From the NCBI GenBank assembly GCA_947503525.1, contig CANNEA010000002.1, positions 186,001 to 250,000 of the forward strand: DNA of 64,000 nt. The letters are read 5' to 3'. The stretch comes from an uncultured Carboxylicivirga sp. (GTDB lineage Bacteria; Bacteroidota; Bacteroidia; Bacteroidales; Marinilabiliaceae). Under the pieces are notes generated by a model. That model did no database searches. It was not told the DNA's origin and saw nothing but the letters and a program-made list of their open reading frames with translations. A program made the translations under genes and the position numbers. Shown here piece by piece: positions 61,752 to 64,000 of the stretch (position 1 is the first letter of the stretch; each line of letters starts with the position of its first letter).

Positions 61752-62465
61752 TTATAAAAAATTCTTATTGATATACTCCTGAAATGGCTCTTTATATTGA
61801 TCGCTTACGGGAATATATACATCCTTATCAAAGATGATACGATGGCGCTCGATGGTCGTAATCTGATTAAGATTAACGATAAATGAGCGATGCACGCGCA
61901 TAAACCAATCAGGCAGTCGCTCTTCGAGACTCTTCATACTTAGCAAGGTCATTATAGGCTTGTCATTGGCTAAATGGATACGCACATATTCACGCATTCC
62001 TTCGATGTATTTGATATCGGCCAACTTTATACGTACCAGTTTATACTCCGACTTAATAAATAAAAAGTCATCGTCACTACGCACTTCTTCCTGTTGTCCT
62101 TGCTCCAATTGAAACTGCTTTAAAGCCTTATTGGCGGCCTTTACAAAGGCGGCATAATCGATGGGCTTCAGCAAATAATCCAAGGCATTCACCTTAAAGC
62201 CTTCAATGGCATATTCAGAATGTGCAGTTGTAAATACGATCATGGGTGGCTTATCCAATGATTTAACCATCTCCACTCCATTCAGATCGGGCATATTGAT
62301 GTCAACAAACATCACATCAGCCTCATTTGACTTAAGCCACTCCATGGCTTCAAAGGCATTGGAACATGAACCTGCAAGTTCAAGAAATGGTGTCTTTTTT
62401 ACGTAAGCGCTTATTTGCTTAAGGGCCAAAGGCTCGTCATCAATAACCAAACTTCTAAGTTGCAT
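61752..62465 (-). CDS. LytTR-family response regulator
   Basis: A 237-residue regulator: receiver domain (1-120) with phospho-acceptor D55 (MFVDINMPDLNG), K at the KPID motif, and a C-terminal LytTR DNA-binding domain (about 135-235, YIEGMREYVRIHL, MRVHRSFIVNL). The start overlaps the end of the sensor kinase gene by 11 bp, so the two are translationally coupled and form a pair. Target genes unknown. Confidence 0.94.
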   Translation of the reverse strand: MQLRSLVIDDEPLALKQISAYVKKTPFLELAGSCSNAFEAMEWLKSNEADVMFVDINMPDLNGVEMVKSLDKPPMIVFTTAHSEYAIEGFKVNALDYLLKPIDYAAFVKAANKALKQFQLEQGQQEEVRSDDDFLFIKSEYKLVRIKLADIKYIEGMREYVRIHLANDKPIMTLLSMKSLEERLPDWFMRVHRSFIVNLNQITTIERHRIIFDKDVYIPVSDQYKEPFQEYINKNFL

Positions 62466-63615
62466 TTATGGGTATTTTTAAGTTGACAGTGTATGCTTTA
62501 TCTTCCGATAATTCTTCTAATTCATATTTTCCCTGAAACAGTAATTCCAGTCGTTGGCGCGAATTCACCAGGCCAACACCTGAGGATTTAATCTCTTCAG
62601 GTTCCTGTATCGGAAAGTTACTGTTACTAATGTGAAATTGAAGGTGCTTTTCAACCACATTAAACTTCAAGTTAATAAATGATTCTCCTCTCGGGTTGAT
62701 TCCATGTTTAAAGGCATTCTCGATATACGAGACAAACAGAAAGGCCGGAATTATAATGTCCGATTCAATGCTCGGATAATCTTCGCTTATTTTAACCCGT
62801 TCCTCAGGGTAACGAATACGCATCAGGTCCAAAAAGCTCTGCGTGAATTCTATTTCTTTACGAAGTGTTGTCATTCCATTCTCTGACTCGTACAACAGAT
62901 AACGCATCATGCGAGACAGGCGGATAATGGCTTTCTTGGCATCTTCCGAATCAATATCCACAAGGGCATGAATATTATTTAAAGTATTCATAAAGAAGTG
63001 TGGACTGATTTGATGCTTTAGAAAATCCAGTTCCGTTTTTAACTGTTGCTTCTCCAGATCCGATCTAATCTTTTCACTCTTCGACCAACGAAAGGCAATT
63101 CGAAAACCGGTATCGAATCCAAGGATAAGAAAAGCTATAAGGAGCGAATTCAAACGTGCCGGCAATCCACCTGGTCTTGGACCATCCTGATGACCTTGTT
63201 GCCTTTGGTGATCTTCGAATCGTGGCGGAGGTCCAAATTCATGAGGAGGCCGTTCAGGTCGATGTTCAACACCTGGCCGTCTTCTCCCCTCTGGCTCCGG
63301 ATTTTTAATAGTTGATAATAGAAAGGAAAATGCAATTAATACAATAAGTGCCAACGCGAAATAAGCCTTCTTCTGCCCCTTAAAAAACAAATAAGGCAAG
63401 AGTACAAAATGATTTATTATCGTCAGGATCAGAAAAGGAAGCATACGCCCCCAGATATCCAATACCGAACCCCAGTCATAGTTTTCATTTCCGCTTTCAA
63501 CAATCACCGGATTGATAAAAACAATCAACCAGAGCACTATTAATATGAATAGCTCTGTATGTTTCAGTAAGAGTTGTTTTAAACGCATATGACAAATATA
63601 TGTATTAATGGTCAT
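62455..63615 (-). CDS. LytS-type sensor histidine kinase with Pro/His/Arg-rich loop
   Basis: A 386-residue membrane kinase of the His_kinase/HATPase_c type. There are four hydrophobic segments (about 20-38, 58-78, 84-102, 155-172), then the phospho-acceptor H206 (QISPHFFMNTLNN) and an ATPase domain (NAFKHGI, SSGVGLVNSRQRL). Between segments 3 and 4, residues about 105-150 are very rich in Pro, His, Arg and Gln, as for a metal- or anion-sensing loop. The tenth residue may be the real start. Pairs with the LytTR regulator downstream. Confidence 0.9.
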   Translation of the reverse strand: MTINTYICHMRLKQLLLKHTELFILIVLWLIVFINPVIVESGNENYDWGSVLDIWGRMLPFLILTIINHFVLLPYLFFKGQKKAYFALALIVLIAFSFLLSTIKNPEPEGRRRPGVEHRPERPPHEFGPPPRFEDHQRQQGHQDGPRPGGLPARLNSLLIAFLILGFDTGFRIAFRWSKSEKIRSDLEKQQLKTELDFLKHQISPHFFMNTLNNIHALVDIDSEDAKKAIIRLSRMMRYLLYESENGMTTLRKEIEFTQSFLDLMRIRYPEERVKISEDYPSIESDIIIPAFLFVSYIENAFKHGINPRGESFINLKFNVVEKHLQFHISNSNFPIQEPEEIKSSGVGLVNSRQRLELLFQGKYELEELSEDKAYTVNLKIPINAT

Positions 63616-63628
63616 GTTTAATCATCAC

Positions 63629-64000
63629 TTAATCCAAATAAGTGCTCAATTGCGAGCGTCTCGAAGCAACATGGGATTTTAATGTATTTATTCCATTATC
63701 AAAATCCGAGTTGGAGTTTAAGAAACTATAGCCGCTTTCTTCAGCATAGGCATAATCCTTTAACAAGTTATAATACTCGTCATATAAACTCTGCATTTTA
63801 CTCACAGTAAACACTTCATCGGCAAATTGCCTAAGGTAGCTTTCGTATTGTGTTTGGTATTCCTCAACATCCATTAAGTATGAAATCAATGGCCAATTAT
63901 TGCCCACTTCGTTTAATGATAAACTTAATGCCCCGCCTTGCTTGCCATCCTGTAAGCTCTCGTTACCATCCCATGGTATCCAGGTTAACTTTTGAGTAGA
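63629..64000 (-). CDS. CotH-like protein, C-terminal end (partial)
   Basis: The frame is open to the right edge of the window, giving the last 123 residues. TWIPWDGNESLQDGKQGG resembles the PWD-containing segment of CotH kinase-fold proteins, and the following PLISYLMDVEEYQTQYESYL helix and C-terminal MQSLYDEYYNLLKDYAY fit that family. CotH proteins are exported kinase-fold proteins; the rest, including the active site, is outside. It ends 13 bp before the kinase gene. Family call rests on this piece only. Confidence 0.65.
   Translation of the reverse strand, partial: STQKLTWIPWDGNESLQDGKQGGALSLSLNEVGNNWPLISYLMDVEEYQTQYESYLRQFADEVFTVSKMQSLYDEYYNLLKDYAYAEESGYSFLNSNSDFDNGINTLKSHVASRRSQLSTYLD

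Overview
The window is Bacteroidota DNA. Signs of this are SusC/SusD and hybrid two-component (HTCS) glycan-uptake genes, two proteins with type IX secretion (T9SS) C-terminal sorting domains, many lipoproteins, a CTnDOT-like integrase and a DUF4248-type small gene. T9SS together with six sulfatases suggests a marine or sediment polysaccharide degrader, but genus and habitat are inference.

Layout. Two integrative elements lie in tandem at the 3' end of one tRNA-Ser gene (60216-60302, minus strand). The tRNA 3'-end sequence occurs three times, at 231-251, 20468-20482 and 60215-60235. Element 1 (about 20.3 kb, 231-20482) carries its tyrosine integrase at the left end, then a small HTH gene, a putative gene-II-like replication initiator, a group of secreted or lipoprotein genes, a type I restriction-modification set (hsdM, hsdS, hsdR) interrupted by a secreted Hint-domain gene and a 167-aa gene, and a nuclease-like group (two PD-(D/E)XK-like proteins and one GIY-YIG protein). 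Element 2 (about 39.8 kb, 20468-60235) carries a Fic gene, a DUF4248 gene and its broken paralogue, an excisionase-like HTH gene, a DUF3987 gene and a Toprim primase-like gene at the left. A complete polysaccharide utilisation locus (PUL) fills the middle, and a CTnDOT-like integrase sits beside the tRNA. Each element has its own pair of short repeats near both ends (GTTGACT pairs in element 1, AAGTCC pairs in element 2). These look like integrase arm sites and fix the element boundaries independently of the tRNA repeats.

The PUL (27177-58645) codes for a GH130 mannoside phosphorylase, a sodium/solute symporter, six formylglycine S1 sulfatases, an esterase lipoprotein, an HTCS regulator, three paralogous secreted proteins that look like unassigned glycoside hydrolases (one fused to an N-terminal beta-rich region and a T9SS tail), SusC and SusD, a secreted beta-helix T9SS protein, an AraC regulator and mannose-6-phosphate isomerase. 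The inferred pathway is surface binding and cutting of a sulfated, possibly acylated, mannose-containing glycan, import by SusCD, periplasmic desulfation and trimming, transport to the cytoplasm, phosphorolysis by GH130, and entry of mannose into glycolysis through ManA. The three paralogues are the best candidates for the backbone-cutting enzymes and for something undescribed.

Right of the tRNA-Ser lies apparent core chromosome: a 5' tRNA-Ser fragment, short palindromic repeats, tRNA-Trp, a TPR lipoprotein, a LytTR/LytS-type two-component pair and the C-terminal end of a CotH-like gene.
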